From contig JBJEIR010000024.1 in assembly GCA_051877215.1 (NCBI GenBank), forward strand, positions 1 to 22,928: a stretch of DNA of 22,928 bases, in the 5' to 3' direction. Position 1 is the stretch's first letter; each line of letters starts with the position of its first letter. Source of the stretch: RGIG1959 sp051877215 (GTDB lineage: Bacteria > Bacillota > Clostridia > Oscillospirales > Acutalibacteraceae). Shown one piece after another: positions 5,593 through 14,214 of this stretch. Position numbers and translations under genes: made by a program. The notes beneath the pieces were generated by a model. The model had not been told where the DNA came from. It made no database searches and saw only the letters and a program-made list of their open reading frames with translations.

Positions 5593-8160
5593 TCACTCCT
5601 GCTCGTCGGACGGCGCTGCCTCTTCGTCGGCAAGGGCTTCCTCCGTCACGGCATCGTCCTCGGCGCCTTCATCGGCGTTTTCCGTCTCGGTCGGCTTGAC
5701 CGTCTCGGCGTTTTCGTCATGCGGTGTGGTCACCATCGAAACGATGCGCGCGCCGTCCGCCACCCGCATGATGCGCACGCCCTTGGACGGGCGGCGGCAC
5801 TCACGGATCTCCGCAATCTGCATACGGATAAGAATGCCGTCGGACGAAATGAGAATCAGATCCTCGTCCTTGTCCACCACGCGGATACCGGCGACCTGTC
5901 CGTAGGTATCCACATGATAGTTTTTCAGTCCCTTGCCGCCGCGCGATTGGATGCGGTAATCGTCGAGCGAGGACAGGCGGCCGTAGCCGGTCTGCGCCAC
6001 GGTCAGCACCAGTCCGCCCTCACGGCAGACCTGCATACTCACGACCTCATCGTCGGGCTGCAGCGAAATGGCACGCACACCGCGCGCGGTGCGTCCGATG
6101 ACGCGGGCGTTGTTCTCGTCAAAGCGGATGGCCATGCCGCGGCGTGTACCGATCAGCAGCGTTTGATAGCCGTCGGTCTCGAGCACCTGTACCAGGCTGT
6201 CGCCCTCGTCGAGGTCAATGGCAATCAACCCGTTGCGGCGGGAATTCTGATACGCATCCAGCCGTGTGCGTTTGATGATGCCCTTGCGGGTAATCATGCA
6301 CAGGTATTGTCCCTCCGCATTCAGCTCCGGCACACGAATCATCATGGTGACCTTTTCGTCTCCCTCAATGGGCAGCAGATTCACGAGATTCATGCCCTTG
6401 GAGGTGCGGCTTCCCTCAGGAATTTCATAGCATTTCAGGCGATAAACCCGTCCCGCCGTTGTGAAGAACATCACATAATCATGGGACGAGGCGAGCAGCA
6501 TCGTATCGGCGACATCCTCCTCGCGGGTGGTCATGCCGCGGATGCCGCGTCCGCCGCGGCGCTGCGCTTTATACACATCCGCCGCCTGCCGCTTGATATA
6601 TCCAAGCCGCGTCATGGTCAGCACGCAGTCTTCCTCGGGGATGAGATCCTCAATGTCCACCTCGCCGCTGACAACGGAAATATCCGTGCGGCGCTCATCG
6701 CCGTATTTATCCCGCATTTTCAGGCACTCTTCACGGACAATGGCAAGCACCTTGGCGTGATCGCTCAAAATGTCCTCCAGCTCCGCAATGCGTATGCGCA
6801 GCGCACCCAGCTCGTCCTCGATCTTCTGTCTTTCAAGACCCGCCAGTTGTCCGAGACGCATTTTTACGATGGCGTCCGCCTGCACATCGTCAAATTGGAA
6901 ACGCTCCATCAATTTGGTTTTCGCCGTCGGAATATCGGGGGCATTGCGGATGACGGCGATGACCTCGTCTATGAAATCGCTCGCGCGCTTGAGCGCATCG
7001 AGAATATGCTCGCGCTCCTTCGCCTTGCGCAGGTCAAACCGCGTGCGTCGCTCGATGACCTCGCATTGAAACTTGATGTATTCCTCCATCATCTGTTTCA
7101 GCGTCAGCACCCGCGGCACGCCGTCCACCAGCGTCAGCAGAATGGCGCCGAAGGTAATCTGCATCTGTGTATATTTAAAGAGCTGATTGAGCACCACCTG
7201 CGGATTGGCGTTTTTATCGAGGTCGATCACCACGCGCATTCCCTCGCGGCTCGAATGGTCGACGACATCGCGGATGCCCTCGATGCGCTTTTCGTCCGAC
7301 AGGTCGATGATGGATTTGACCAAATTCAGTTTGTTGACCTGATAGGGAATCTCGGAAATGACAATGCGGAAACGGCCGTTGCTGCTCTCCTCGATTTCGG
7401 TGCGCGCCCGCACAACGATGCGGCCGCGCCCGGTGGCATAGGCGGCGCGGATGCCCGCACGCCCCATAATCACGCCGCCGGTCGGGAAATCAGGGCCCTT
7501 GATATATTCCATCAAATCCGCAAGCTCAATATCGGGATCGTCGATGAGCGCACAGATGCCGTCGATGACCTCGCAGAGGTTGTGCGGCGGAATATTCGTC
7601 GCCATGCCGACCGCAATACCCGACGAGCCGTTGACAAGCAGATTTGGGAAACGAGACGGCAGCACGCGCGGCTCTTTGAGACGGTCGTCGTAGTTGGGAT
7701 CAAAATCGACCGTTTCCTTGTCAATATCGGTGAGCATATCGAGCGACATTTTGCTCAGACGCGCTTCCGTATACCGATACGCGGCGGCGGGGTGTCCGTC
7801 GATTGAACCGAAGTTTCCGTGGCCGTCTACCAGCGGATAGCGCAGGGAGAAATCCTGTGCCAAGCGCACCATCGCATCATACACAGACGCATCGCCGTGC
7901 GGATGATAGCGCCCGAGAACGGTACCCACCGTGTCGGCGCACTTGCGGTACGCCTTGTCGGGGGTCAGATTGTTTTCGTGCATCGTATACAGAATACGGC
8001 GATGCACGGGCTTGAGCCCGTCGCGCACATCCGGCAGTGCACGCGCCACAATCACCGACATGGAATATTCCAGAAAGCTGTTTTTCATTTCCTTTTCCAA
8101 ATCGGCGGTCAGCTCGCGGGGCGCTGTCTGCTGCTCGATCGGTGTTTGCTGTTCGTCCAT
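5593..8160 (-). CDS. gyrA: DNA gyrase subunit A
   Basis: The 855-residue subunit cuts and reseals DNA in the A2B2 gyrase. The breakage-reunion domain has the quinolone-binding helix YHPHGDASVYDAMV (residues 85-98) and the catalytic Tyr130 in AAAYRYTEARL. The C-terminal wrapping domain has the GyrA box QRRGGRG (about residues 531-537), which separates it from ParC. A long acidic tail closes the protein (about 35 residues rich in Glu, Asp, Ala). At the position equal to E. coli Ser83 it has Ala91; Asp95 equals E. coli Asp87. ATG 8160 has AAAAAGGAG 10 nt upstream. It is last in the gyr block, 29 bp after the last YcxB-like gene, and is followed by a terminator. Confidence 0.98.
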   Translation of the reverse strand: MDEQQTPIEQQTAPRELTADLEKEMKNSFLEYSMSVIVARALPDVRDGLKPVHRRILYTMHENNLTPDKAYRKCADTVGTVLGRYHPHGDASVYDAMVRLAQDFSLRYPLVDGHGNFGSIDGHPAAAYRYTEARLSKMSLDMLTDIDKETVDFDPNYDDRLKEPRVLPSRFPNLLVNGSSGIAVGMATNIPPHNLCEVIDGICALIDDPDIELADLMEYIKGPDFPTGGVIMGRAGIRAAYATGRGRIVVRARTEIEESSNGRFRIVISEIPYQVNKLNLVKSIIDLSDEKRIEGIRDVVDHSSREGMRVVIDLDKNANPQVVLNQLFKYTQMQITFGAILLTLVDGVPRVLTLKQMMEEYIKFQCEVIERRTRFDLRKAKEREHILDALKRASDFIDEVIAVIRNAPDIPTAKTKLMERFQFDDVQADAIVKMRLGQLAGLERQKIEDELGALRIRIAELEDILSDHAKVLAIVREECLKMRDKYGDERRTDISVVSGEVDIEDLIPEEDCVLTMTRLGYIKRQAADVYKAQRRGGRGIRGMTTREEDVADTMLLASSHDYVMFFTTAGRVYRLKCYEIPEGSRTSKGMNLVNLLPIEGDEKVTMMIRVPELNAEGQYLCMITRKGIIKRTRLDAYQNSRRNGLIAIDLDEGDSLVQVLETDGYQTLLIGTRRGMAIRFDENNARVIGRTARGVRAISLQPDDEVVSMQVCREGGLVLTVAQTGYGRLSSLDDYRIQSRGGKGLKNYHVDTYGQVAGIRVVDKDEDLILISSDGILIRMQIAEIRECRRPSKGVRIMRVADGARIVSMVTTPHDENAETVKPTETENADEGAEDDAVTEEALADEEAAPSDEQE

Positions 8161-8189
8161 CGTCTATCGACTCCTTTTTGTGGTCCGCG

Positions 8190-9341
8190 TCATGGGTTGA
8201 CAGGGATATTGATATGCTGCCAAAAAGCAGCGGGATCGGTCATTCTTTTGCGGCTTATCCGCCATTTTTTTGCGCCGCAGCGCACAATAAAGTGCTTGCC
8301 GCGCCGACGAAGCTTTACATCACAAAGCAAATACGCCGCTGTTCCGTGCTCATCGCTGACAAGCAGATGCGTATCGGTCACATCAAAACGAATATCCGAT
8401 ATGCCCAAAAGCCGCAGGCGGCGTTTTTTTCGCTCCGACTCTTTGGCAATCAGCGCACAGGCGGTTCCGATGCCGCCGAGAATCGCAAATACGACCGCGT
8501 ATACACTGTACACAAGAATTGTCCACAAAGCGGCGAACGCCGTCTGTTGACCCGGCAGATATGACACCGAAATCATCTGCACCGTATACGCCGCCTGTGC
8601 CGCGAAAATCAACAGCACGAGAAATGCCGCCGACAATCCGTTTTTCAGCGCACCGGACGAAGGCGCCGTACACGCAGAGGTGACAATGCGCGGCGGTCGG
8701 GTCGGCAGCTGCGGCACGGCGGGCTGCTGTGCCGTGCAGGCAAGCGGCTTTCGCACACGGTAGCGCGACCCGAGAAGATACAGCAAACATTGCCGCACCG
8801 CCTGCCCCTGCCACGGGGTCATGTCCTCTCCCCGCAGCAGCATAACCTGTCCGTCCCGAAATATCATGACGATCGCGTCGGCGGTTTCCGCCGCCCGCAC
8901 CATATCCGCATAAAAGCCGACAAGGCGGGTCTGCCCCGCACGCAGCTCGACATGGTCAAAATAAAAGCAATAGGTAAGCTGTTCCCCGCCGTATGCGGCG
9001 ATATCCCGCCGCGCGGCACGCGAGAGCGATTTCATCGTATGTACATAGCACACGATCAGCGCCGCCGAAGCGATGGCTGTGCAAATCAGATAGAAAAGCG
9101 TTTCCAGCAACTGCTGCTGGCGGGAAAAAAACTGTGTCGGCGGCAATACGGCCGTTATCGCGGCGTTACCGCCGCAAAGACCTAAGAGCACCCACAAAAC
9201 AATGCGCACCGGCCGCCCGAAGAACGGCCAAAGCTGCCGATACACCGCCTCGTCGGGAGGCTGACAGGTGACCGCTGCGACAGGCTGCGGCGGCATGCCC
9301 ATAGCCCTTGGCGGCGCGCCGCCGTATAAATCGGTCATCAT
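8190..9341 (-). CDS. YcxB-like membrane protein, two-unit (fifth of cluster)
   Basis: The 383-residue protein has two repeats of one plan: two membrane helices (residues ~44-66, 79-101; and ~233-256, 266-298), each pair followed by a soluble beta-rich domain of about 90 residues. The end of each soluble domain keeps the place of the YcxB-family 'hydrophobic-PKR-x-(T/S)' element, but degraded: VMLLRGEDMTPWQ (166-178) and WRISRKRMTDPAAF (360-373). The N-terminus is Pro/Met-rich and cytoplasmic. AAGGAGG sits 9 nt before ATG 9341; an in-frame ATG at 9338 and an out-of-frame ATG at 9348 are less well spaced. It is the most diverged member and lies directly upstream of gyrA. Function unknown; the family link is by pattern and inferred from the less diverged neighbours. 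Confidence 0.7.
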   Translation of the reverse strand: MMTDLYGGAPPRAMGMPPQPVAAVTCQPPDEAVYRQLWPFFGRPVRIVLWVLLGLCGGNAAITAVLPPTQFFSRQQQLLETLFYLICTAIASAALIVCYVHTMKSLSRAARRDIAAYGGEQLTYCFYFDHVELRAGQTRLVGFYADMVRAAETADAIVMIFRDGQVMLLRGEDMTPWQGQAVRQCLLYLLGSRYRVRKPLACTAQQPAVPQLPTRPPRIVTSACTAPSSGALKNGLSAAFLVLLIFAAQAAYTVQMISVSYLPGQQTAFAALWTILVYSVYAVVFAILGGIGTACALIAKESERKKRRLRLLGISDIRFDVTDTHLLVSDEHGTAAYLLCDVKLRRRGKHFIVRCGAKKWRISRKRMTDPAAFWQHINIPVNP

Positions 9342-9386
9342 CGGTCATCTCCTCCTTTTCTCTCGTCTGTTTTCACGGTATCGGTT

Positions 9387-9412
9387 CGGGCTTTTCGGCA
9401 AGCCCGCTTTTT
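9387..9412 (+). other. Hairpin between two YcxB-like genes
   Basis: CGGGCTT (9387-9393) and AAGCCCG (9400-9406) form a 7-bp perfect stem around TTCGGC, followed on the plus strand by CTTTTT. It would act as a terminator for plus-strand (antisense) transcripts, or as a hairpin without U-tract in the sense mRNA, where it could mark a processing point in the 123-bp gap. Weak evidence for either role. Confidence 0.3.
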
Positions 9413-9464
9413 CACTTTTCTGTTTTTTATTTTTTTGTCTTCCTTTTTCGCCGCGAGGCGCCGC

Positions 9465-10586
9465 TTATGCGCCCTTTTTCGGCATATGCGCATCCACGAT
9501 GCCGCGCAGCTCCTGCATATCGGGGATACAACGCTTGGGGATTCTCAAAAAGCTGCGCCCGCTGAAAAATTCCACACAGGTCTTTCGCTCCACCGCGCGG
9601 GAAATGCTCTCCCACACAAGCAGGCTCCTTGCGCCCTGTGTACCTCCGCGAAGGGTGGTGATCCCCCTGTCGGTAAACGACACGATCAGCCGCGCCATAT
9701 GCGGCGAAATACCGAGTGACCGCCGCACGCGGGAACGGGATATCCGCGTCATCAAAAACAGATACAGCAGCAGCATCGCCACCGCAATCAGCCCGCCGAA
9801 CAGAATATCCTCCGTCAACATCGCCGTCAACGCGCCCATCAGCACCGACAGCACCGTGATGGTCGGAAGGGAATAGATATAGTTGCGCAAGCCCGTATCA
9901 GAAGCCAGCTTTTCCAGCTCCTCCTGCAAATACGAAAAATCGAGGGTGAGCAGCGCACTCTGCGTCGCAGACGGCTCCTGCGGTGCGATATGCACACTCG
10001 CCTTCGGCGTCATTCGCTTGATGACGCGCCGTTGGAGCTTCGCCGTGTCGGCAAACACACAGCGGCGCAGCACCGCGGCATCCTCCTCGGTCAGACAGCG
10101 CGCGGGCAAAACGATCGCGCGTTCACTGCCGCCGGAGAAAAACGCCATGAACTCCGCGTTTTCCAAATAAACGGAGGTCGGAGAGAAGGAGACCTTCACG
10201 GTGCCGTTTTCCGTTTCTTTGGAAATGCCCGTCTCATAAACGCGCACTACCCCGTAATAGCCGTTGTCGCTCCCCTGCTCATACAAACGCTGCGCATTTT
10301 TGCGTATGCGCCTGTATAGCAGCGGCAAAATCAGCGCCCACAGCGCCACCATACACACAAGAAGGAGCAGCAATTCCCAGTCGATCGCCCTCTCTCGAAC
10401 GGAAATATACACAAACATCGCCGCGCAGACGAGAGCATTCAATCCGAGAAAAATCATCGTCGGCTTTTGCATCCGAAGCGGCCCGTTCATTTTCGATAAG
10501 GTCATATAGTAGTCTATATATTCTTCTTTTGTCAAATCGACCGCAAACGCATAGTCAACGCTGACAGCAGACTCCTGTTGCTCCAT
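9465..10586 (-). CDS. YcxB-like membrane protein, two-unit (fourth of cluster)
   Basis: The 373-residue protein is an internal duplication. Each half begins with an acidic helix (DLTKEEYIDYY at 17-27; DFSYLQEELEKLAS at 216-229), then two membrane helices (about 44-62, 71-91; 238-256, 261-280), then a soluble domain ending in the YcxB-type element: AIVLPARCLTEEDA (157-170) and FLRIPKRCIPDMQEL (346-360). The second half keeps the clearest PKR form in the cluster. ATG 10586 follows a G-rich site (AAAGGGGGGC) by about 8 nt. YcxB-family proteins are small membrane proteins of unknown role; the double form is unusual. The soluble domains should lie on the cytoplasmic side by the positive-inside rule (YRRIRKNAQR, RISRSRVRRS after helix two). 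Confidence 0.75.
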   Translation of the reverse strand: MEQQESAVSVDYAFAVDLTKEEYIDYYMTLSKMNGPLRMQKPTMIFLGLNALVCAAMFVYISVRERAIDWELLLLLVCMVALWALILPLLYRRIRKNAQRLYEQGSDNGYYGVVRVYETGISKETENGTVKVSFSPTSVYLENAEFMAFFSGGSERAIVLPARCLTEEDAAVLRRCVFADTAKLQRRVIKRMTPKASVHIAPQEPSATQSALLTLDFSYLQEELEKLASDTGLRNYIYSLPTITVLSVLMGALTAMLTEDILFGGLIAVAMLLLYLFLMTRISRSRVRRSLGISPHMARLIVSFTDRGITTLRGGTQGARSLLVWESISRAVERKTCVEFFSGRSFLRIPKRCIPDMQELRGIVDAHMPKKGA

Positions 10587-10636
10587 CAAAGCCGCCCCCC
10601 TTTTATATGAAAATCTATTTTGATTTTACGGTTATA

Positions 10637-11125
10637 TCATTCTGCCTTTTCGGCCAAAGCGGCAAGCTCCCGTGCCTCCTGCTCGGACATCGCCCGAAGC
10701 GGCAGCAGCACCGTTACTTCTCTGCCGAATTGCAGCGCCAGCATTTCCGATGTGCGGACGGTTTTCGTCACCGCGCAAAGCGGCAGTGTCCCGTCGATAT
10801 GCGCGCCGTGCAGGGTCAGGCTGTCGCCTTCGATCACCACGCTCACCGCCGTCGAAAAGCTGTCGCTTTCGTCATAGCGGCGCGCCGCCTCGCCCTTACG
10901 GTAAAACGGCAGTATCACGCCGCCGAACAGCGCGAGCAGCACCGCCGCCAGCAGTACCGTGACCGCCGTCTGCGTGTCGGCGGTTTTCAAAAGGAGCAGC
11001 AAAAGCCCCGTCACCGCCGTCACCGCCGCCGCGACGGCAAACCCCGTCGCTTTGGGTGCAGATGCGCCGCAAAAGCGGATATATTCCTCTCGCGTACATA
11101 ATACCGATATATGGATTTTTTTCAC
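10637..11125 (-). CDS. YcxB-like membrane protein, single unit (third of cluster)
   Basis: The 162-residue protein starts at GTG 11125 (AAAGGGGGC about 9 nt upstream); longer readings from further upstream run through the neighbouring gene and are not credible. It has the acidic leader helix CTREEYIRF (10-18), two membrane helices (27-47 and 53-73), a basic turn (FYRKGEAARR) and a soluble domain ending VTVLLPLRAMSEQEARELA (137-155), the equivalent of the YcxB PKR element. It is the simplest full unit and resembles each half of the gene that follows it. Function unknown. Confidence 0.75.
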   Translation of the reverse strand: MKKIHISVLCTREEYIRFCGASAPKATGFAVAAAVTAVTGLLLLLLKTADTQTAVTVLLAAVLLALFGGVILPFYRKGEAARRYDESDSFSTAVSVVIEGDSLTLHGAHIDGTLPLCAVTKTVRTSEMLALQFGREVTVLLPLRAMSEQEARELAALAEKAE

Positions 11126-11157
11126 GCCGCCGCCCCCTTTTTTCTTGCTGTCGGTTT

Positions 11158-11697
11158 TCAATGTCCTTTTGCATAGCGGCGCACAAATACCTCCCGCAAA
11201 AACGCGGCGGTATGCTCCTTTTGTGAAAAACAGGCTTTTTCCAGAATCAGCACCGCGCCGTCGTCCGTGCACAGCACAAAGCGCTCCGGCGTCTCGATAC
11301 AAAGCCGCATACGGGCGTAGCTGTCCTCGCGGGTGAGCTGCGGCGTGCGAACGGTCATCGTATCCGCCCCAAAAACAATTTCGGACGGATTCATCAGGCG
11401 GTCATAAACGGCAAACGCCCGCGCCGCCTCGTCGGCCTCTTTTTTGGGAAGCCGCCAAAACCAAATGCCTATCACAACAGCCGCCAGCAGCACCATGACC
11501 GCCGCCGTAATCCAAAACACAGCGGAAAACGGATTTTGCCACGCCGTGACGGCGGCGCCGGTAATCAGTGCCGCCGCAAGCAGCGCCATCGGCAGACGGT
11601 AACGAAGCGCACCGCGCTTATACGCCGCCGCACGGTGGGCGGCGACATAGGCCTCTTTGTCGATTGTCTGCGTAAATCCGGCAGGTGCGAGAGCCAT
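11158..11697 (-). CDS. YcxB-like membrane protein, single unit (second of cluster)
   Basis: The 179-residue protein has the leader TIDKEAYVAAHRAAAYKR (11-28), two membrane helices (36-52 and 57-80), the basic border WRLPKK, and a soluble domain with VLILEKACFSQKEHTAAF (149-166) at the YcxB element position, where the Pro is lost. Its ATG (11697) touches the stop of the upstream gene (TGAATG), with AAGGAGG 9 nt before it inside that gene, so translation is coupled. The next gene starts 32 bp after its stop. Confidence 0.72.
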   Translation of the reverse strand: MALAPAGFTQTIDKEAYVAAHRAAAYKRGALRYRLPMALLAAALITGAAVTAWQNPFSAVFWITAAVMVLLAAVVIGIWFWRLPKKEADEAARAFAVYDRLMNPSEIVFGADTMTVRTPQLTREDSYARMRLCIETPERFVLCTDDGAVLILEKACFSQKEHTAAFLREVFVRRYAKGH

Positions 11698-12216
11698 TCA
11701 AAAATGCCTCCTTCTTCTTGTTCCGACCGACCCCTTTGTTTTCTCACAAAGCCACTGCCAGTTTTCCTCGGTCAGTAAGCGCCGCGGCACAACAATCACC
11801 TCGTCGTTTGCAAACCGAAACACCAGCGATTGCTCCGTGCGGTCGCAAAAAAAGGTGCCGAAATCGTAATACGCGCCGTCGGGACAGTCGGCAGAAAAGT
11901 TCAGGCCGTCCTCAAACACCCACATATGCGCACTGTCGCCGTTTTCAACCATCGAAACGGCGATCGCGCGCATTTGCCACTGCGGCACAATCCACATGAC
12001 GAGAAGCAGCACAAGCGCCAAAATGCCGATGACAAGCGACATGGCCGTTTGCATTCCTTCCGCGAAAAAGGCGACGAAGCACCACCCCGCGACAAGCAGC
12101 AAAACGACCGTCTGAATCACCAGCTGTGTGAGCGACGCGCGGCGCAGCTTTGCACGCTTCATGCCGTCCAAAATTTCTTCTTTTGTCAATGTCAGCTGCA
12201 CATCAAACAGTTGCAA
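11698..12216 (-). CDS. YcxB-like membrane protein, single unit (first of cluster)
   Basis: The 172-residue protein is the first gene after gyrB (28 bp gap). It has the leader TLTKEEILDGMKRAKLRR (9-26), two membrane helices (31-52 and 57-78), and a soluble domain with EVIVVPRRLLTEENW (139-153), a near-consensus YcxB element. The C-terminus is very basic (TRRRRHF). The start is TTG 12216, with AAGGGAGAG 7 nt upstream; no ATG fits the family start better. Assignment to the YcxB-like family (membrane pair plus YcxB soluble domain) is from motif and layout; the biological role of the family is unknown. Confidence 0.75.
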   Translation of the reverse strand: MQLFDVQLTLTKEEILDGMKRAKLRRASLTQLVIQTVVLLLVAGWCFVAFFAEGMQTAMSLVIGILALVLLLVMWIVPQWQMRAIAVSMVENGDSAHMWVFEDGLNFSADCPDGAYYDFGTFFCDRTEQSLVFRFANDEVIVVPRRLLTEENWQWLCEKTKGSVGTRRRRHF

Positions 12217-12244
12217 AGCGGTTCTCTCCCTTGTTTGCCGCCGA

Positions 12245-14179
12245 TTAAATATCGAGATTGGTCACATAGCGGGCGTTTTTTTCAATAAACGCGCGCCTCG
12301 GCTCGACCTTATCCCCCATCAGAATGGTAATCGCCTCATCTGCGGCGATGGCATCCTCCACCTGCACCTGATACATGGTGCGGAAGGCGGGGTCCATCGT
12401 CGTTTCCCAAAGCTGCTCGGGGTCCATTTCACCGAGACCTTTATAGCGCTGTACATCCGCGTTTCCGCCGAGCTCTTCAATATATTGGTCGCGCTGGGCG
12501 TCGCTGAACGCATACCGCACCTGCTTGCCTTTGGACACCTTAAAGAGCGGCGGCTGCGCAAGATACACATGCCCCTCCTCGACAAGCGGCCGCATATAGC
12601 GGAAGAAGAAGGTCAGCAGCAGCGTGCGGATATGGGAGCCGTCCACATCGGCATCCGCCATGATGATGACCTTGCCGTAGCGCAGCTTGGAAAGATCAAA
12701 CTCATCGCCGATGCCGCAGCCGAGCGCCACGATAATCGGCGTCAGCTTTTCGTTGCCGTACACCTTGTCGAGCGGCGCTTTTTCCACATTCAGCATTTTG
12801 CCCCACATGGACAAAATCGCCTGAAAGTTGCGGTCGCGCCCCTGAATGGCGGAGCCTCCTGCGGAATCGCCCTCGACGATATACAGCTCGGTGCGCTCGC
12901 TGTCGCGCCAGATACAGTCGGCGAGCTTTTCGGGCATACGGGTTGAGCCGATGCCCTTGTTTTTGCGGGCGTTTTCTCTGGCGCGTTGCGCCGCCTCGCG
13001 CACCCGCGCGGCGTTGATGGATTTTTCGAGAATGGTGCGCGCCACCGACGGATTTTCCTCGAGATACGGAACGAGCTTTTCGTTGAGCAGGCGGGTGACC
13101 AGCTTGCCGATGGCGGTATTGCCGAGCTTCGCCTTTGTCTGGCTCTCAAACTGCGCGTCCTTGAGCTTGACGCTGATGACCGCCGTCAGCCCCTCGCGCA
13201 CATCGTCTCCCTTTAAGTTGTTCTCGTTTTCCTTGAGCAGCTTATACTTGTGCGCGTAATCGTTTAAAATGCGCTGCATGCCGTTTTTGAACGCCGTCTC
13301 ATGCGTACCGCCGTCGACGGTGTGCATGTTGTTGGCAAAGGAGAGAATCGTCTCGTTGTAGCCGTCGTTATACTGGAACGCGACCTCGGCGACCGAATCG
13401 CCGTCCGACAGCACAATATGGATGACATCCTCGTGCAGCACGACATTGCCGCGGGTTTTATTCATGAAATCCACGAAGGAGGAAATGCCGCCTTCATAGC
13501 AGTAGCTTTCGCTCACGATGTTTTCGGGGTCGCGCTTATCGGTCAGCGAGATGCGCAGACCCGCGTTCAAAAACGCCTGCTCACGCAGTCTCTTTTGCAG
13601 CGTTTCAAAATCGTATTCCGTGGTATCGGTGAAGATGGTCGCATCCGGCTTGAAACGGATAAAGGTCCCGTCGTGCTCCGATTGGCCGATGACGGTCAGG
13701 TCGGTGACGGCGTTTCCCTTTTCAAAGCGCTGGGCATAAACCTTGCCGTCGCGGGAAATTTCCACCTCGAGAAAATCGGACAGCGCATTGACGACCGAGC
13801 TTCCCACGCCGTGCAGACCGCCCGACACCTTATAGCCGCTTCCTCCGAATTTGCCGCCCGCGTGCAGCACCGTCAGCACCACCGTGACGGTGGGGATGCC
13901 GAGCTTTTCGTTGAGTCCCACGGGGATGCCGCGGCCGTTGTCGCGCACCGTGATGATATTGTCCGGCAGAATCTCCACCTCGATATGCGTGCAGTAGCCG
14001 GCCAACGCCTCGTCAATCGAATTGTCGACGATCTCATACACAAGGTGGTGAAGTCCCTTCGGTCCGGTCGAGCCGATATACATGCCCGGGCGCTTGCGCA
14101 CCGCTTCCAGCCCTTCAAGCACCTGAATTTGACTTTCGTCATATGCCTCGTTGACGGTTGTCTGCGTTTCGGTATTCAT
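12245..14179 (-). CDS. gyrB: DNA gyrase subunit B
   Basis: The 644-residue ATPase subunit drives negative supercoiling with GyrA. The GHKL ATPase motifs are complete: EIVDNSIDEA (residues 49-58), DNGRGIPVG, and GGKFGGSGYKVSGGLHGVG. The Toprim domain has YIVEGDSAGGSA and DADVDGSHIRTLLLTFF, and the C-terminus ends in EKNARYVTNLDI, the standard GyrB end. Length is typical for the Gram-positive short form. The segment that reads PLRGK or PLKGK in E. coli-type enzymes is SMWGK here. ATG 14179 follows AAGGGAG by about 11 nt. A 204-bp gap separates it from remB and contains a perfect tandem 11-bp repeat. Confidence 0.98.
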   Translation of the reverse strand: MNTETQTTVNEAYDESQIQVLEGLEAVRKRPGMYIGSTGPKGLHHLVYEIVDNSIDEALAGYCTHIEVEILPDNIITVRDNGRGIPVGLNEKLGIPTVTVVLTVLHAGGKFGGSGYKVSGGLHGVGSSVVNALSDFLEVEISRDGKVYAQRFEKGNAVTDLTVIGQSEHDGTFIRFKPDATIFTDTTEYDFETLQKRLREQAFLNAGLRISLTDKRDPENIVSESYCYEGGISSFVDFMNKTRGNVVLHEDVIHIVLSDGDSVAEVAFQYNDGYNETILSFANNMHTVDGGTHETAFKNGMQRILNDYAHKYKLLKENENNLKGDDVREGLTAVISVKLKDAQFESQTKAKLGNTAIGKLVTRLLNEKLVPYLEENPSVARTILEKSINAARVREAAQRARENARKNKGIGSTRMPEKLADCIWRDSERTELYIVEGDSAGGSAIQGRDRNFQAILSMWGKMLNVEKAPLDKVYGNEKLTPIIVALGCGIGDEFDLSKLRYGKVIIMADADVDGSHIRTLLLTFFFRYMRPLVEEGHVYLAQPPLFKVSKGKQVRYAFSDAQRDQYIEELGGNADVQRYKGLGEMDPEQLWETTMDPAFRTMYQVQVEDAIAADEAITILMGDKVEPRRAFIEKNARYVTNLDI

Positions 14180-14214
14180 GCGATGTACCGCTCCCTTCGC
14201 TTGGTTGCAAAATC

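Noticed and set aside
5719..7806. Very long open frame (695 codons) opposite gyrA.
   Set aside because: It is the antisense frame of gyrA, a known effect of codon bias; composition is rich in His, Ala and Arg without domains.
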